DNA from: Methanobacteriota archaeon
Lineage (GTDB): Archaea; Thermoplasmatota; DTKX01; VGTL01
Assembly: GCA_016874675.1 (NCBI GenBank)
Contig: VGTL01000026.1
Span: 1 to 33,997 of the forward strand
DNA length: 33,997 nt
Reading direction: 5' to 3'
Part shown: positions 18,413 through 28,900 of the stretch, piece by piece
Position numbering within the stretch: position 1 is the stretch's first letter
How the letters are laid out: the number at the start of each line of letters is the position of its first letter
The notes under the pieces: model-generated
Database searches by the model: none
Seen by the model: the letters and a program-made list of their open reading frames with translations, nothing else
What the model was told of the DNA's origin: nothing
Position numbers and translations under genes: made by a program

Positions 18413-18423
18413 TTTTATAAATA
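18413..18423 (+). promoter_or_regulatory. TATA box for the TSP3-repeat gene
   Basis: TTTTATAAATA about 60 bases before the ATG at 18478. It predicts a start near 18445 and a leader of about 33 bases carrying GGAAGGGGG at 18460-18468. A second ATG at 18470 in another frame would encode only six residues before a stop overlapping the real start. Confidence 0.6.
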
Positions 18424-18477
18424 TGTAATATAGACCCCTTTCGCAAGGAGCCCTGGAGCGGAAGGGGGAATGATTTC

Positions 18478-21400
18478 ATGTCGCCGATGATGGGACGCCA
18501 GCGCCAGAAGATAAAGCAGATGGACCGCATCAACCTCATGGAATGGGCTATCATCCTCATGGTCGTGGTGCTGGCCCTGGCCGCCATCGTTGCCGCCGTG
18601 TCGCTCTCCTCGTGGGGGGGCGCCGAGGTCAAGGAGGCCAGCAACGTCAAGTTCAACCAGGATTTCATCCCGAAGTCGGTGCCCCTGAAGGACACCGATA
18701 GTGACGGTTTGGGCGACATCGAGGAGAACTACAAGTACGGCACCAACATCACCAACCCCGACACCGACGGCGACGGGATCGGCGACTGGTGGGAGGTCAC
18801 GTTCGGCGTCCGGGACCCCAAGACCAACGAGTGGAACGTCGACCCCAACGACCCGACCGACGCCTACCAGGACCCCGACAACGACGGCTACGACTACAAC
18901 CACAACGGCTACATCGACGGCTCCGACCAGGACAAGGGCTACTCGGGCTTCGACTGGGTCTACCTGTCGAGCCTCAAGGTGGCCGCCCACACCGAGTACA
19001 CCACCTACAACCTCAACCAGCTCCTCTCCAACCAGTTGGAGCACCGGGGCGAGCTCGTCCGCATCTCCGGGGCCCGGGTGGTGGACAACGGCAGCTACGA
19101 GTATGGATTGGGCACGGAGGTGGACCGCGAGATCACGATCAACATAACCGACGGCTCGACCAACCAGCAGCTCGCCGTGCTTCTCCAGGCCCGGTGCAAC
19201 CGGCCGGTGAACCTCCTGGACGACAGCTCCGGCATATTCATCCCCGCCGATGTGGTCGACGTCCAGGGCATCTTCGAGGGCTCCGGAATCGACTGGCGCA
19301 TATCCATCCGGGGCACCGAGAAGTTCACCAACCTGATGGAGTACCTCTCCGCCCGCGACTACGACAACCTCGGCGGCGTGAACTGGACCAGCCCCAACGA
19401 GTGGGACTCCGACGGCGACGGCATGTCGGACGGCTGGGAGATCCACTACGGCCAGGGCCTGGTGAACACCTCAAAGCAGCCCGCGATGTGGGAATGGATA
19501 GTGCACCTGGACCCGACCTGGGGCGGCGACAGCGCCGGCGAGGGCAGCCCCGACACCGACATCGACCAGGACCGCATCCAGGTGCCCGACCCGCTATCGG
19601 GCGAGATGAAGTGGGTCGGCTACAACCGCGACGAGTACCTGACCGTGCTCGACAACGACCTCTACTCCATGATGCCGCGCAACCGGCTCAACCTCGCCGA
19701 CCTCCTCAACCGGGAGGACATCCCCCGCTCGATGTACGCCTACGGCATGAACCCGGCGATGGCGGACACCGACATGGACTCCTTCGACATCGACAACGAC
19801 GGCTACACCCCGGGCGTCGACACCAACACCAACGACTTCAACGAGATATTCTTCTCCCGCACCGACCCGACCAACCACGACACCGACTTCGACACGATGT
19901 GGGACGGCTGGGAGATCCAGTACGGCCTCAACGCCACGAACCCCAACGACCGGTTCGAGGACTCGGACGGGGACCTTTTGCAGAACTACCAGGAGTTCCA
20001 CTCCCGCACCAACCCGCGCCGGTGGGACACCGACGACGAGGGGCTGCCCCGGAAGAACCCGGCGGCTCTCTTCGACGACAAGAACGACCCCAACTGCTTC
20101 GACGGGATGCCCGACGGCTGGGAGGTGTTCTACGGGCTCGACCCGCTGGACCGCGCCGACCAGTCGCTGGACAGCGACGTCATCGACATAGCCGGGGTGC
20201 CCGTGTCCCGTCCGGACGGGCTCATCAACCTCTTCGAGTACCGCAACAACACCGACCCCAAGCTCCCCGACACCGACGGCGACCACCTCTCGGACTACGA
20301 GGAGGTGGCATTGGGCTGGGACGTCCGGGTCAACAGCAAACTGGAGCACTACTTCACCTGCGCCTCGAAGAACCAGGGCATTGACACCGACAAGGACACC
20401 GCCCTGGGGCCGCCCCTCTGGGACGGCTCCCCGCCGGGTCCGGCCGGGACCGAGTTCCTCAACCCCGGGGACCCCGACACCCGCCACGACCTCAACGACT
20501 GGAACGAGGTCACCTATTACCGCACCAACGCCTCCAACCCGGACACCGACGGCGAGGGCCTCTCCGACGGCCTCGAGCTCTTCACGGACCGGGACCCGAA
20601 CCTTCCGGGCCAGCAGGCCACCGACCCGACCCTGGCCGACACGGACGGCGACGGCCTCAACGACTACATCGAGGTCACCGGGCTCAAGCTCTGGCTCCCG
20701 GGAATCGCCATCCCCCAGATCATCGTCACCTCGCCGCTGCGGCTCGACACCGACAACGACGGCCTGAAGGACGGCGACGAGGTGCAGTACGACTTTTTGC
20801 CCCGCGACGTGTCGGGCAAGACCCAGACCTACATCGTCCTGCGCCAGGACACCGACGGCTACTTCATGCCAGTCTACGAGCCCGACATCGGAAAGCGCGT
20901 CGACACGGCCAACCCGAACGACCCGGACACCGACCACGACGGGATCCCCGACGGCTTCGAGTTCGACAACTCCGACCCGGACTGCGACGGCCTGCCGACC
21001 TGGTGGGAGGTGGAGTTCGGCTTCGGGCGGCTCAACCCGTTCAAGCAGGACACCGACGACAACGGCATCGAGGACATGATCGAGGACTTCGACATGGACG
21101 GCCTGAACAACCTGGAGGAGTTCCGCCACCGCACCGACCCGACCGACCAGGACTCCGCCTGCCCCGGGCTGGAGAGGCCCGTTGGAGTGCCCAACCCCAA
21201 AAGCCGCGCCCGCAACGGCATCAAGGACGGCGACGAGGGCGGCCTGCTCAAGGACAAGAGCCTGCCGTTCAAGGACGTCTGGGGCCACAACATCATGTGC
21301 CGCGAGCCCGTCTACAGCGACAGCGACGGCGACCTCATGCCCGACTGGTGGGAGATATTGCACAAGCTCAACCCCAGGGCCAACGACTCCTGGGACGACA

Positions 21401-22695
21401 AGGACTCCGACGGGTTCGCCAACCTCGACGAGTACATCTACGGGACGAACCCGGAGGTCGCGGACACAAACGGCAACGGCGTCGAGGACTGGAAGGACCA
21501 CCCGATGACCTACAGCAGGTACGCGGTCGACCGCGACGGCAACGGCATCGGCGACTGGTGGGAGAAGTTCTGGTTCGGCGGCCCCTGCGACCCGAACGGG
21601 AACGCAGACGGCCCGTGGGACCCGGAGACCAACAACTACGGCGACAACTGGACCAACTTCCAGGAGTGGTACAACTCCCCCGAGGGCTGGGAGAACAACC
21701 TGTTCCGGACGAGCCCCGTCCTGAACGACACCGACGGCGACGGGATGAACGACGACTTCGACCCCTACCCGGCCCCCATCACCTACGTGGCAAAGCCGAT
21801 GGGCAAGACCGACGCCGGGGCCTCCATGAACCCCGTCCGGCCCGACTCGGGCGAGGGCGACATGGACAACGACGGCCTCAGCAACATCGACGAGTACAAG
21901 TACCCCTTCGGGACACTGGACCCGACCGACCCCGACAGCGACCAAGACACCATGCCCGACGGCTACGAGGTCGCGATGGGCATCCCCGTGTACAACAACA
22001 CGGAGAACGGCACCGGCAAGGTGAACGGCAGCATCCAGCGCATCATGGACCCGCTGGTCGGCCCCGACGACACCCTCGAGGACGGGGACATCGACGGCGT
22101 GAACTACTCGCTCAAGTGGATAGACAAAAACGAGAACAAGTGGCCCGACTCCGGGGAGTTCATCATAACCGAGTACGACGCCAACCAGGACGGCCGGATA
22201 GACCCGTTCTTCGAAAACGAGAGCTTCTCCAACGTCGAGGAGTACTGGTTCGGCCGCGACTGCGACGCCGACGGCATCAACGAGAACGTGACCTACCCGT
22301 TCAAGAACGACACCGACGAGGACGGCATGCTGGACGGCTACGAGGTCGGGTTCTCCGACAGCGACGGCGACACCATGCCCAACCTCTGGGAGCTGCGCTA
22401 CGGCCTCAACCCGCTGGACCCCGACGGCGTGAACGGCACCCTGGGCGACCCCGACGACGACGGCTACAGCAACATCGAGGAGTACTACTGCCACACGAAC
22501 CCCCGCGACCCGCTCTCCTATCCCGGCGGGCTGGGGCGCGGCACGCCCCGGAGGGCCGACCCGGCCGCGTTGCCCGATGACTACCACGTGGCCGTGATGG
22601 TCGAAAGCTGGCTCCTGGAGCACCCCCGCGTCTACGACCCGTCGTTCCTCCAGAGCGTGCAGCGGTACCTTTGGAACTACCGGAAGGACCTGTAG
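18478..22695 (+). CDS. Giant extracellular TSP3/DxDxDG calcium-binding repeat protein
   Basis: 1405 residues. A basic N-terminal segment and one TM helix (about 22-45, MEWAIILMVVVLALAAIVAAV) make it a signal-anchored protein with the rest outside. The exported part holds roughly 28 Asp-rich loops of the DTDGDGLxD type, characteristic of thrombospondin type-3 and related Ca2+-binding repeats. They alternate with a second motif, DGWEV-x-YGLNPLD. Between about residues 160 and 285 the Asp repeats are interrupted by a beta-rich segment (ELVRISGARVVDNGSYEYG ... DVVDVQGIFEGSG) that resembles an OB-fold. No C-terminal anchor or sorting signal is visible. Probable role: Ca2+-stabilised surface filament or adhesin. 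The start at 18478 is supported by the promoter and the purine-rich leader. Confidence 0.9.
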   Translation: MSPMMGRQRQKIKQMDRINLMEWAIILMVVVLALAAIVAAVSLSSWGGAEVKEASNVKFNQDFIPKSVPLKDTDSDGLGDIEENYKYGTNITNPDTDGDGIGDWWEVTFGVRDPKTNEWNVDPNDPTDAYQDPDNDGYDYNHNGYIDGSDQDKGYSGFDWVYLSSLKVAAHTEYTTYNLNQLLSNQLEHRGELVRISGARVVDNGSYEYGLGTEVDREITINITDGSTNQQLAVLLQARCNRPVNLLDDSSGIFIPADVVDVQGIFEGSGIDWRISIRGTEKFTNLMEYLSARDYDNLGGVNWTSPNEWDSDGDGMSDGWEIHYGQGLVNTSKQPAMWEWIVHLDPTWGGDSAGEGSPDTDIDQDRIQVPDPLSGEMKWVGYNRDEYLTVLDNDLYSMMPRNRLNLADLLNREDIPRSMYAYGMNPAMADTDMDSFDIDNDGYTPGVDTNTNDFNEIFFSRTDPTNHDTDFDTMWDGWEIQYGLNATNPNDRFEDSDGDLLQNYQEFHSRTNPRRWDTDDEGLPRKNPAALFDDKNDPNCFDGMPDGWEVFYGLDPLDRADQSLDSDVIDIAGVPVSRPDGLINLFEYRNNTDPKLPDTDGDHLSDYEEVALGWDVRVNSKLEHYFTCASKNQGIDTDKDTALGPPLWDGSPPGPAGTEFLNPGDPDTRHDLNDWNEVTYYRTNASNPDTDGEGLSDGLELFTDRDPNLPGQQATDPTLADTDGDGLNDYIEVTGLKLWLPGIAIPQIIVTSPLRLDTDNDGLKDGDEVQYDFLPRDVSGKTQTYIVLRQDTDGYFMPVYEPDIGKRVDTANPNDPDTDHDGIPDGFEFDNSDPDCDGLPTWWEVEFGFGRLNPFKQDTDDNGIEDMIEDFDMDGLNNLEEFRHRTDPTDQDSACPGLERPVGVPNPKSRARNGIKDGDEGGLLKDKSLPFKDVWGHNIMCREPVYSDSDGDLMPDWWEILHKLNPRANDSWDDKDSDGFANLDEYIYGTNPEVADTNGNGVEDWKDHPMTYSRYAVDRDGNGIGDWWEKFWFGGPCDPNGNADGPWDPETNNYGDNWTNFQEWYNSPEGWENNLFRTSPVLNDTDGDGMNDDFDPYPAPITYVAKPMGKTDAGASMNPVRPDSGEGDMDNDGLSNIDEYKYPFGTLDPTDPDSDQDTMPDGYEVAMGIPVYNNTENGTGKVNGSIQRIMDPLVGPDDTLEDGDIDGVNYSLKWIDKNENKWPDSGEFIITEYDANQDGRIDPFFENESFSNVEEYWFGRDCDADGINENVTYPFKNDTDEDGMLDGYEVGFSDSDGDTMPNLWELRYGLNPLDPDGVNGTLGDPDDDGYSNIEEYYCHTNPRDPLSYPGGLGRGTPRRADPAALPDDYHVAVMVESWLLEHPRVYDPSFLQSVQRYLWNYRKDL

Positions 22696-22745
22696 GTCCT
22701 TCCGCTTTTGGTTTTCGCGGTTTTAGTAGTTTCAACGCTGTCCAG

Positions 22746-23022
22746 TTGGTTCGGGGTACGTGTTGGTGCGATTGGGTAGGGGGATGTATTGGTGCGATTG
22801 GTTCGGGGTACGTGTTGGTGCGATTTGTTCGGGGGACGGATTGGAACGAGGGGGCGGGGGGAGATGTGGTTGGGATTGGTTTGGGGGAGGGGCGGGGGAG
22901 AATCCATTGGTGGGCGGGCGGGACGGAACCTGCTTGCCGCCGATCAAAGCCCCAGTCGCCCCCACCCCCAAATCGCCAAAAAGTCACCCTAACCGAAAGC
23001 ATCAACACGTCCCCCTGACCAA
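22746..23022. repeat. Inverted repeat element E5 built from 26-base G-rich units
   Basis: Units of 26 bases starting TTGGTGCGATT lie at 22763, 22789 and 22815, with decaying copies at 22841 and 22867. A 17-base partial copy is at 22746-22762. The right side, read from 23022 backwards on the minus strand, begins with a matching 17-base partial unit (14 of 17 identical) and then a 26-base unit (about 17 of 26 identical). The arms are therefore an inverted duplication with mirrored outer ends. The loop contains GGGACGGA at 22920-22927. This fills most of the 402-base gap between the TSP3 gene and 23098. The short minus-strand frames through it are not genes, since 26 is not a multiple of 3. Confidence 0.85.
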
Positions 23023-23097
23023 TTATCCAACCGTACAAACAATCCAAATAATGCTAGATTAATACCCAACCAACGGCAGGCAAAGGGGCGGATTTGG

Positions 23098-24771
23098 ATG
23101 GACAAGGGATTGCTGTGCGCGTCCTTGACGGCCCTGCTGCTCCTGCTGGCGCTCATGCCGGGCGCCGGCCGGGCTGCGGAGGCCAATTCGGACGCCTTCT
23201 TCGTCTTGGATGAGTTCTCGGACCAGCCGGTCAAGCTCGAAGGGTCGGCGAGCTACGACTACCTGGAGGTGAAGGCCGTGCTCCACGTCAACGTGACCGG
23301 ATTCTACAACCTCACCGCCCGCCTGGAGTACGCCCGCGCCGAGTTCGCCCGCCTGTCGAACACCTCCTATCTCAATCCCGGCACCCATGCCATCCTGCTC
23401 CGCTTCCGCAACGGGGACATCCATGCCGGGCAGGCGGCCGGCAACTACATCATGCGGTTGAGCCTGGTGACCCCCAACTTCCCCCTGGACCCCATCGAGG
23501 GCTCCTACGAGACCCGGTACTACCACTTCAGCGATTTCAACCCGTCGTACATCGCCCCCTACCCGCCCGGCTCCGTCATATCATTCACCGACGGCCCCGT
23601 GCTCCATGCCTGGAACTCGTTCATGAACCTCACGTTCGACAAGGACACCGCCTCGTTGTCCTACCACTACACCCAGAACCGGGACGGCCGCAACGGCCGC
23701 TTCACGGTGACCTTCCTGAGGGTCCTCGGCTACCTGGACAGCGGCGATTCGTTCTTCCAGCGCAGCGAGGTCACCCATGAGGCGGCCCTGGCCAACGGGA
23801 CCTGGAGGCCCGAGCCGGTCGAGACCGGGATACATCCCGCCTACGGACCGTTCCTTCGCTTCAACATCACCTACTATCTCGACCTCGTGGACCTGCGGCT
23901 GGGCTCGACCGCCTCCGAGCTCGAGGTCACATTCTCGTTCCACATGACCGGCAACCCCCATACCTCCGCCGACCGGGCCCTGGTCGTGGCCGGCTCCAGC
24001 CAGGTGGAGCTCCAGCTCTCGATGCGGCTTTCGCACATAATAGGCGGCTCAGGGCTCGTGCTCGAGCAGCTCGTGGGGGACAGCGCCGGCAACCACGAGA
24101 TACTGCTGCGGGACCAGATCAACGAGTTCCGGATCCGCCAAGACGACTTCCGGGACACCGAGCAGAGGCTCAACCCGCTCGACGACGAGTCGATCCCGAA
24201 GCTCGCCTTCATCAACCGGTGGGAGCCGGTGCTCTACGGCCGGTACACCTGGGTGACGGCGGCCAGGGCCATGTTCCAGAACGTGTCCGTCCCGGCGACC
24301 ACGGACGTGTCGTACATCCCCGAAGGGGCGGCCCTCCGCCTGTTCCTCGCATACCATATCAGGGACCCGAAGGCCTCATTCCTCACGATCAACGACACGT
24401 TCGTGTTCGGGCTGGAGGGCGACAAACCGCCCCCGCCACGGCCGGTGCGGCCCGGCCCCGCCCCCCACGACCCCCTGCTCTACATCCTCGGCGCCATGCT
24501 GGCCCTGGCGATCATCTTCGCCTCGATGCGGTACCGGACGAGGTCCTACATCGAGGAGGAGCGGGAGCTCGAGCGCATCGAGGAGAGGGAGCTCTCCGAG
24601 GAGGAGGGGGAGCCTCCGAGCTCCATCGAGGAGAGGGCCTTCGGCGAGGAGGAGGAGGCGAGGCGGCGCTGGGAGCGGAGGGAGAAGGCCCCCGAAGAGC
24701 CCCCCGGGGAGGACGGGGAACGCCCCGGCGACCAGGAGGGTGCCGGCGACCCGGCCGGGGGAGGGAGGTGA
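23098..24771 (+). CDS. Secreted, membrane-anchored protein of unknown function, 557 aa
   Basis: I do not recognise this family. Residues 1-28 are a signal peptide (LCASLTALLLLLALMPGAGRA). About 30-440 is a beta-rich ectodomain with several N-glycosylation sequons. A Pro-rich linker (about 440-455) leads to a TM helix at about 458-477, then a cytosolic tail that is almost entirely Glu, Arg and Asp (about 480-557) and looks like a charged coil or disordered region. It is the first gene of an operon: its stop overlaps the ribosome-binding site of the 3-TM protein gene, which is followed by a tandem winged-helix regulator. The arrangement suggests a surface sensor feeding a membrane/DNA-binding pair, which is inference only. 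Confidence 0.82.
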   Translation: MDKGLLCASLTALLLLLALMPGAGRAAEANSDAFFVLDEFSDQPVKLEGSASYDYLEVKAVLHVNVTGFYNLTARLEYARAEFARLSNTSYLNPGTHAILLRFRNGDIHAGQAAGNYIMRLSLVTPNFPLDPIEGSYETRYYHFSDFNPSYIAPYPPGSVISFTDGPVLHAWNSFMNLTFDKDTASLSYHYTQNRDGRNGRFTVTFLRVLGYLDSGDSFFQRSEVTHEAALANGTWRPEPVETGIHPAYGPFLRFNITYYLDLVDLRLGSTASELEVTFSFHMTGNPHTSADRALVVAGSSQVELQLSMRLSHIIGGSGLVLEQLVGDSAGNHEILLRDQINEFRIRQDDFRDTEQRLNPLDDESIPKLAFINRWEPVLYGRYTWVTAARAMFQNVSVPATTDVSYIPEGAALRLFLAYHIRDPKASFLTINDTFVFGLEGDKPPPPRPVRPGPAPHDPLLYILGAMLALAIIFASMRYRTRSYIEEERELERIEERELSEEEGEPPSSIEERAFGEEEEARRRWERREKAPEEPPGEDGERPGDQEGAGDPAGGGR

Positions 24772-24776
24772 CGGCC

Positions 24777-25049
24777 ATGGACCTCGAGTGGATGAAGGAC
24801 GTCTTCATAGCCTGGATCACCGTCTTCTCGCTGGCTCTGCTCATCATATCGGTGGTCTCCTACGCCCGGACCAGGAACCGGAGGATACTGCTCGTGGGGC
24901 TCGCCTTCCTGCTGTTCTTCGGCAAGGGGGTGGCGCTGACCATCGGCCTGTACTGGCCCTCGTTCTGGAACGTCACGACGGACCTTCCGTCGCTCCTTTT
25001 CGACGTGCTGATACTGCTCATTCTCTACTTCGCGACCCTGAGGGAGTAG
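24777..25049 (+). CDS. Small 3-TM membrane protein
   Basis: 90 residues with three predicted TM helices, at about 9-29, 36-58 and 69-87, joined by a short basic loop (ARTRNRR). The ATG at 24777 is preceded by a full-strength GGAGGTGA Shine-Dalgarno (24764-24771) that overlaps the stop of the upstream gene, so the two are translationally linked. An open frame extends far upstream in the same phase, but only this start has a ribosome-binding site and membrane-like sequence after it. From memory, small 3-TM proteins next to winged-helix regulators also occur in haloarchaea. I could not check homology. Confidence 0.85.
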   Translation: MDLEWMKDVFIAWITVFSLALLIISVVSYARTRNRRILLVGLAFLLFFGKGVALTIGLYWPSFWNVTTDLPSLLFDVLILLILYFATLRE

Positions 25050-25070
25050 TTGCCCAGCCGGTGAGCTTCC

Positions 25071-25694
25071 TTGGACGGGGAGAGGGCGGGGGAAAACGGA
25101 ACGCGGCCGCCGGAGCCGGCGGGACCCGAGCGCGAGCGGGAGCGCCCCGGGCCGGGACCGCCGCCGGAGGGCGCCCGGGGGATGGACGTCGGCGCGCGCA
25201 AGCGCATCTACGATTTCGTCACCTCCTCGCCCGGCTGCCACCTGCGGGAGCTCCAGCGCCGCCTGGACATCCCCCTGGGCACGCTGGAGTACCACCTCAA
25301 GTACCTCGTCGACCGGGAGTACCTCAGCATGCGCGACGAGGGCGGCTACAAGCGGTACTACCCCGTCGGCACGATGCGCTCGGTGGACAAGCAGATCCTG
25401 TCCGTCCTGCGCCAGGACATCCCCCGCAGGCTGGTCATGCACCTCCTGCTCCACCCCGACTGCCGCTTCGGGGACCTGGCCCAGAGGTTCGACGTGGCCC
25501 CGTCCACGCTCTCGTTCCACGTGTCCAAGCTGCTCAAGGCCGGGATAGTCAGCAAGACCCGGCAGGGGCGCGAGACCACCTACAAGGTGGAGAACGAGCA
25601 CGAGGTGGCGATGGTCCTCATAGCCCACCGCAGGTCGTTTCTGGACGTGCTCGTGGATTCCTTCGTCGGGACCTGGACGGATCTGCATCCGTAG
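25071..25694 (+). CDS. Tandem winged-helix transcriptional regulator
   Basis: 207 residues. About 1-37 is a Pro/Arg/Glu-rich, probably disordered extension. The first winged helix lies at about 42-95 (CHLRELQRRLDIPLGTLEYHL recognition region). The second lies at about 105-165 (CRFGDLAQRFDVAPSTLSFHV, then a wing RQGRETTYKV). Two-domain regulators of this type are common in Thermoplasmata and methanogens. The TTG at 25071 is used because GGTGAG lies 5 bases upstream; an ATG at 25182 would remove the extension and remains possible. It follows the 3-TM gene by 21 bases and probably belongs to the operon starting at 23098. Confidence 0.88.
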   Translation: MDGERAGENGTRPPEPAGPERERERPGPGPPPEGARGMDVGARKRIYDFVTSSPGCHLRELQRRLDIPLGTLEYHLKYLVDREYLSMRDEGGYKRYYPVGTMRSVDKQILSVLRQDIPRRLVMHLLLHPDCRFGDLAQRFDVAPSTLSFHVSKLLKAGIVSKTRQGRETTYKVENEHEVAMVLIAHRRSFLDVLVDSFVGTWTDLHP

Positions 25695-25715
25695 CTATGC
25701 GATTAGTAAAAAAAA

Positions 25716-25842
25716 GGGCAGCGGGCAGCGGGCAGCGGTGAGCGGGAACGAAACGGAGCCCGTCGTCCACCGCCGCCCGCTGCCCGCTGCCCGCTGCCCC
25801 ACCGCCGCCCGCTGCCCCACCGCTGCCCGCCGCCCGCTGCCC
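25716..25842. repeat. Inverted tandem-repeat element E6 (GGGCAGC type)
   Basis: GGGCAGC units at 25716-25737 are mirrored by GCTGCCC units to 25842. CGGTG and CACCG close the apex, which carries GGGAACGAAACGGA. It starts about 20 bases after the stop of the tandem winged-helix gene and precedes the promoter region of the FG-GAP gene. It uses the same unit as the element at 1-80. Confidence 0.92.
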
Positions 25843-25931
25843 ATTCCGATTTCGAGGCTCCTACAATAAAATACATATCCTCGTAATATGCTGAGAGGGT
25901 CAGCCCTGAGATATCGGGGAGGTGCGTCTGG

Positions 25932-28900
25932 ATGATACGCAAGGTTGCCTCGTTCGCCGTGGTGCTTTTGATGACCGCCAGCGCGTTCGCCGGGCTCCTG
26001 CCGGCCGCCGGCGGGCGCGCCGAAGCCGTGCTGACAGTGAACAAGGAATGGGCGGGCGGCCCGTACAACGGGACGCCCTCCATAATCACCAACGACACCG
26101 ACGGAGACGGCCGCAACGAGCTCATACTGTACCTGGACACATTCATCTGGGGGCCAGGCGTGCAGCAGGAGGAGCACTGGATAAAGGTCTACGACCTGCC
26201 CGGGTACACGCTGGCGTGGAGCCTGGAGCTCGGAGGCTCCTTCACGCTGGAGCTCGTGGACGCCGGGCAGAACGGCTCGGTCCAGCTGCTGCTGATCACC
26301 ACCGACGACAACGGCACCCGGTTCGAGCTCTACTCCGGCAAGGGCTTCCAGAAGCTCTGGACCAGCCCCTACTTCACCGGGAGCCTGATCGGCCAGAGCG
26401 TCCTCGACGTAGACGCCGACGGCGTGCTCGAGATGGTCTTTGCCAACGGCTCCATGGCCGGAGACAAGATGAACCTCAGCTTCGAATACCGGCTCCAGGT
26501 GTTCGACCTTGCGGCCGGAAAGAAGGAGTGGGAGAGCGCGGCATTGTCCGACCAGGTCAACGACCTTAGGACGGCCAACATCGATGGCGACCCCGCCTGG
26601 GAGCTTTTGGTCTTCCTGAGCCGCATGGACGCGAACCTCTCCTCCGGCACGGGCCTTTCCGTCTACGACGGCTCGTCGCACTCCCTCCAGTGGCAGAGGA
26701 CGCCGGACATGAATCTTTCGTCACTGTACCTGATACACACCGGCGACGTCGACGGGGACCGGGTGAAGGAGCTCCTCCTCGACGCCGGCTGGTACGACGA
26801 CATCAACGGCTCCTCGGCGGGCTTCCTCCTGCTCTCCGCGGCCGACGGCTCGGCCGAGTGGACGAAGGCGGTCCCCAACGCCTCGTTCTCGCTGCAGGTG
26901 GCGGACATCGACAACGACGCCCTGCCGGAGCTCCTGGCCACCGAATCCGTCACTGACGAGGAATGGAACACCAACACCACCTTCCGCATATTCGACCTCA
27001 AGACGCACGACGAGGTCTGGTCGATGGGCCCGTTCGAATCCAATGTTTTCGGGGGCTCCTCGTCGATGAGCGCCCTTGACCTCACCGGCGACGGCACGCC
27101 CGAGGTGCTGGTGACCAACAGCTCGTTCGACCTTGTGAACTTCACGATGTCCTACTCCTACCTGGTCATCGACGGCAGGTCCCTGCGCGAGCTGTGGCAG
27201 TCCCCCTCCTTCCAGGGATACGGCGGGATGCCCCAGGCGCTGGCGCTGGATTCGGATTCCGTGTGGGAGCTGCTTGTCGCGGACAGCTGGACGGATTCCG
27301 AGGGCGGGTACCACGGCATCATCCATGTTTACTCCACGGACACCTGGAAGCAGGAGTGGGAGAGCGATGACTACCTAGCCCAGGTCTACGCGGCGGGCAT
27401 GGACGCGATAAACGATTCGCGCCCGGAGATCCTGGTGATGGTGGGCACCTACGACATGGACAACGACACCACCACCCAGAAGCTCCTCATCCTCCACGCC
27501 GACACCCACGCCGTCCTCTGGAGCGGCCCGGAGGTCTCCGAGTTCACGCCGGCCTTCGTGGACATCTACGGCAGCCCGAGAAACGAGATAGTCCTCGTGC
27601 TGGCCGAAGGGGAGTACCCCGACGACACGACCCGGCTCCTGGTCTACAACGACACGACGTTGAAGGAGGCCTGGAGCTCGGACAAGCTCGAGGGCCACGG
27701 CTACCCGCAGCTCCAGGGCGACTTCGACGGCGACGGCCGCGGCGAGCTCATGATGTCCACCACCAAGTACAACGAGAACCGCACGTCCGCGACCATGCTC
27801 TCGGTCTTCGAGTTCGTCGAGGAGCCGCTGAAGCACGTCGATCTGGCCATCGGCGAGGGCGACCTTTCGGTCTCCAACGCCACCCCCCTCGCCGGCACCA
27901 AGGTGACGGTCTCCGCCCTGGTGCGCAACCTCGGCGACGCCGCGGCGGGCTGCGCCACGGTGGCGCTGGCCCTGGACGGCGCGCAGGTCGACCAGACCAC
28001 GGTCGATGTCCCCGCCGGAGGCACCGTCGGGGTCGACTTCGTATGGATCGCCCGCCTGGGCGACCACACGCTCACGGTCAGGCTGGACCCGCGCAACGCC
28101 ATCGCCGAGGCGGACGAGACCAACAACAACGCCTCCGTCAGCGTCTCGGTCGGCCGGCCCCCCAGGCCCGTGGCGGTCATCACCTCCCCCGTAGAGGGCC
28201 AGGAGATCCCCGAGGGCCAGAGCATCTCCTTCGACGGCTCCTCCAGCTTCGCGCCCGAGGGCAGCACCTTCTTTTGGGTCTCGGAGCAGGACGGCTTCCT
28301 GGGGAGCGCCCCGGTGTTCAACACCACGCTGCCGCTGGGCGACCACTACGTGACGCTCTTTTTGAACGACGGGCAGTACAACGTGTCGGCGACGGTGAAC
28401 TTCACCGTGACCCCCCCGCCACCGCCGCCGGGGACCACCTGGGCGGTCATTACCTCGCCGCGCAACGGCGCCATCTTCAAGGCAGGGGAGCCGATAGTCT
28501 TCGATGGCTCCAGGTCCGTCGCGGCCGAACCGGAGTACGAGCTTTCCTACGAGTGGAGCTCCAACGCCAGCGGGGCGCTGGGAAGCTCCCCGCAGTTCAC
28601 CCTGGCCCTGCCCTCCGGCAGCCACAACATAACACTGAAGGTGGACGACGGGCACGGCGGCACCTCGACGGCCTCGGTGAGCATACGTGTACGGGAGGCG
28701 CCGGTCGTCCGGGCGGTGATCTCCTCGCCCGCCGAGGGCCAGCTGTTCGAGGTCACCCAGAGCGTGCGATTCGACGGGGCGGCCTCCACCGGGCCGGCGG
28801 GAACCATCCTCTCCTTCAAGTGGTCCTCGAACCTGAGCGGCCCGCTGGGCACCCAGATGGTCTTCTCGACGCGGCTTTCGCAGGGCAGCCACGGCATCGC

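Noticed and set aside
19594-22623. 1009-codon minus-strand frame opposite the TSP3 gene
   Set aside because: It is an antisense shadow of the Asp-codon repeats (GAC/GTC), giving a Val/Gly-rich pseudo-protein.
22406-23047. Minus-strand frames with repeated Arg-Thr-Asn-Pro peptides
   Set aside because: They arise from the 26-base DNA repeat, which shifts frame at every unit, so no frame is maintained.
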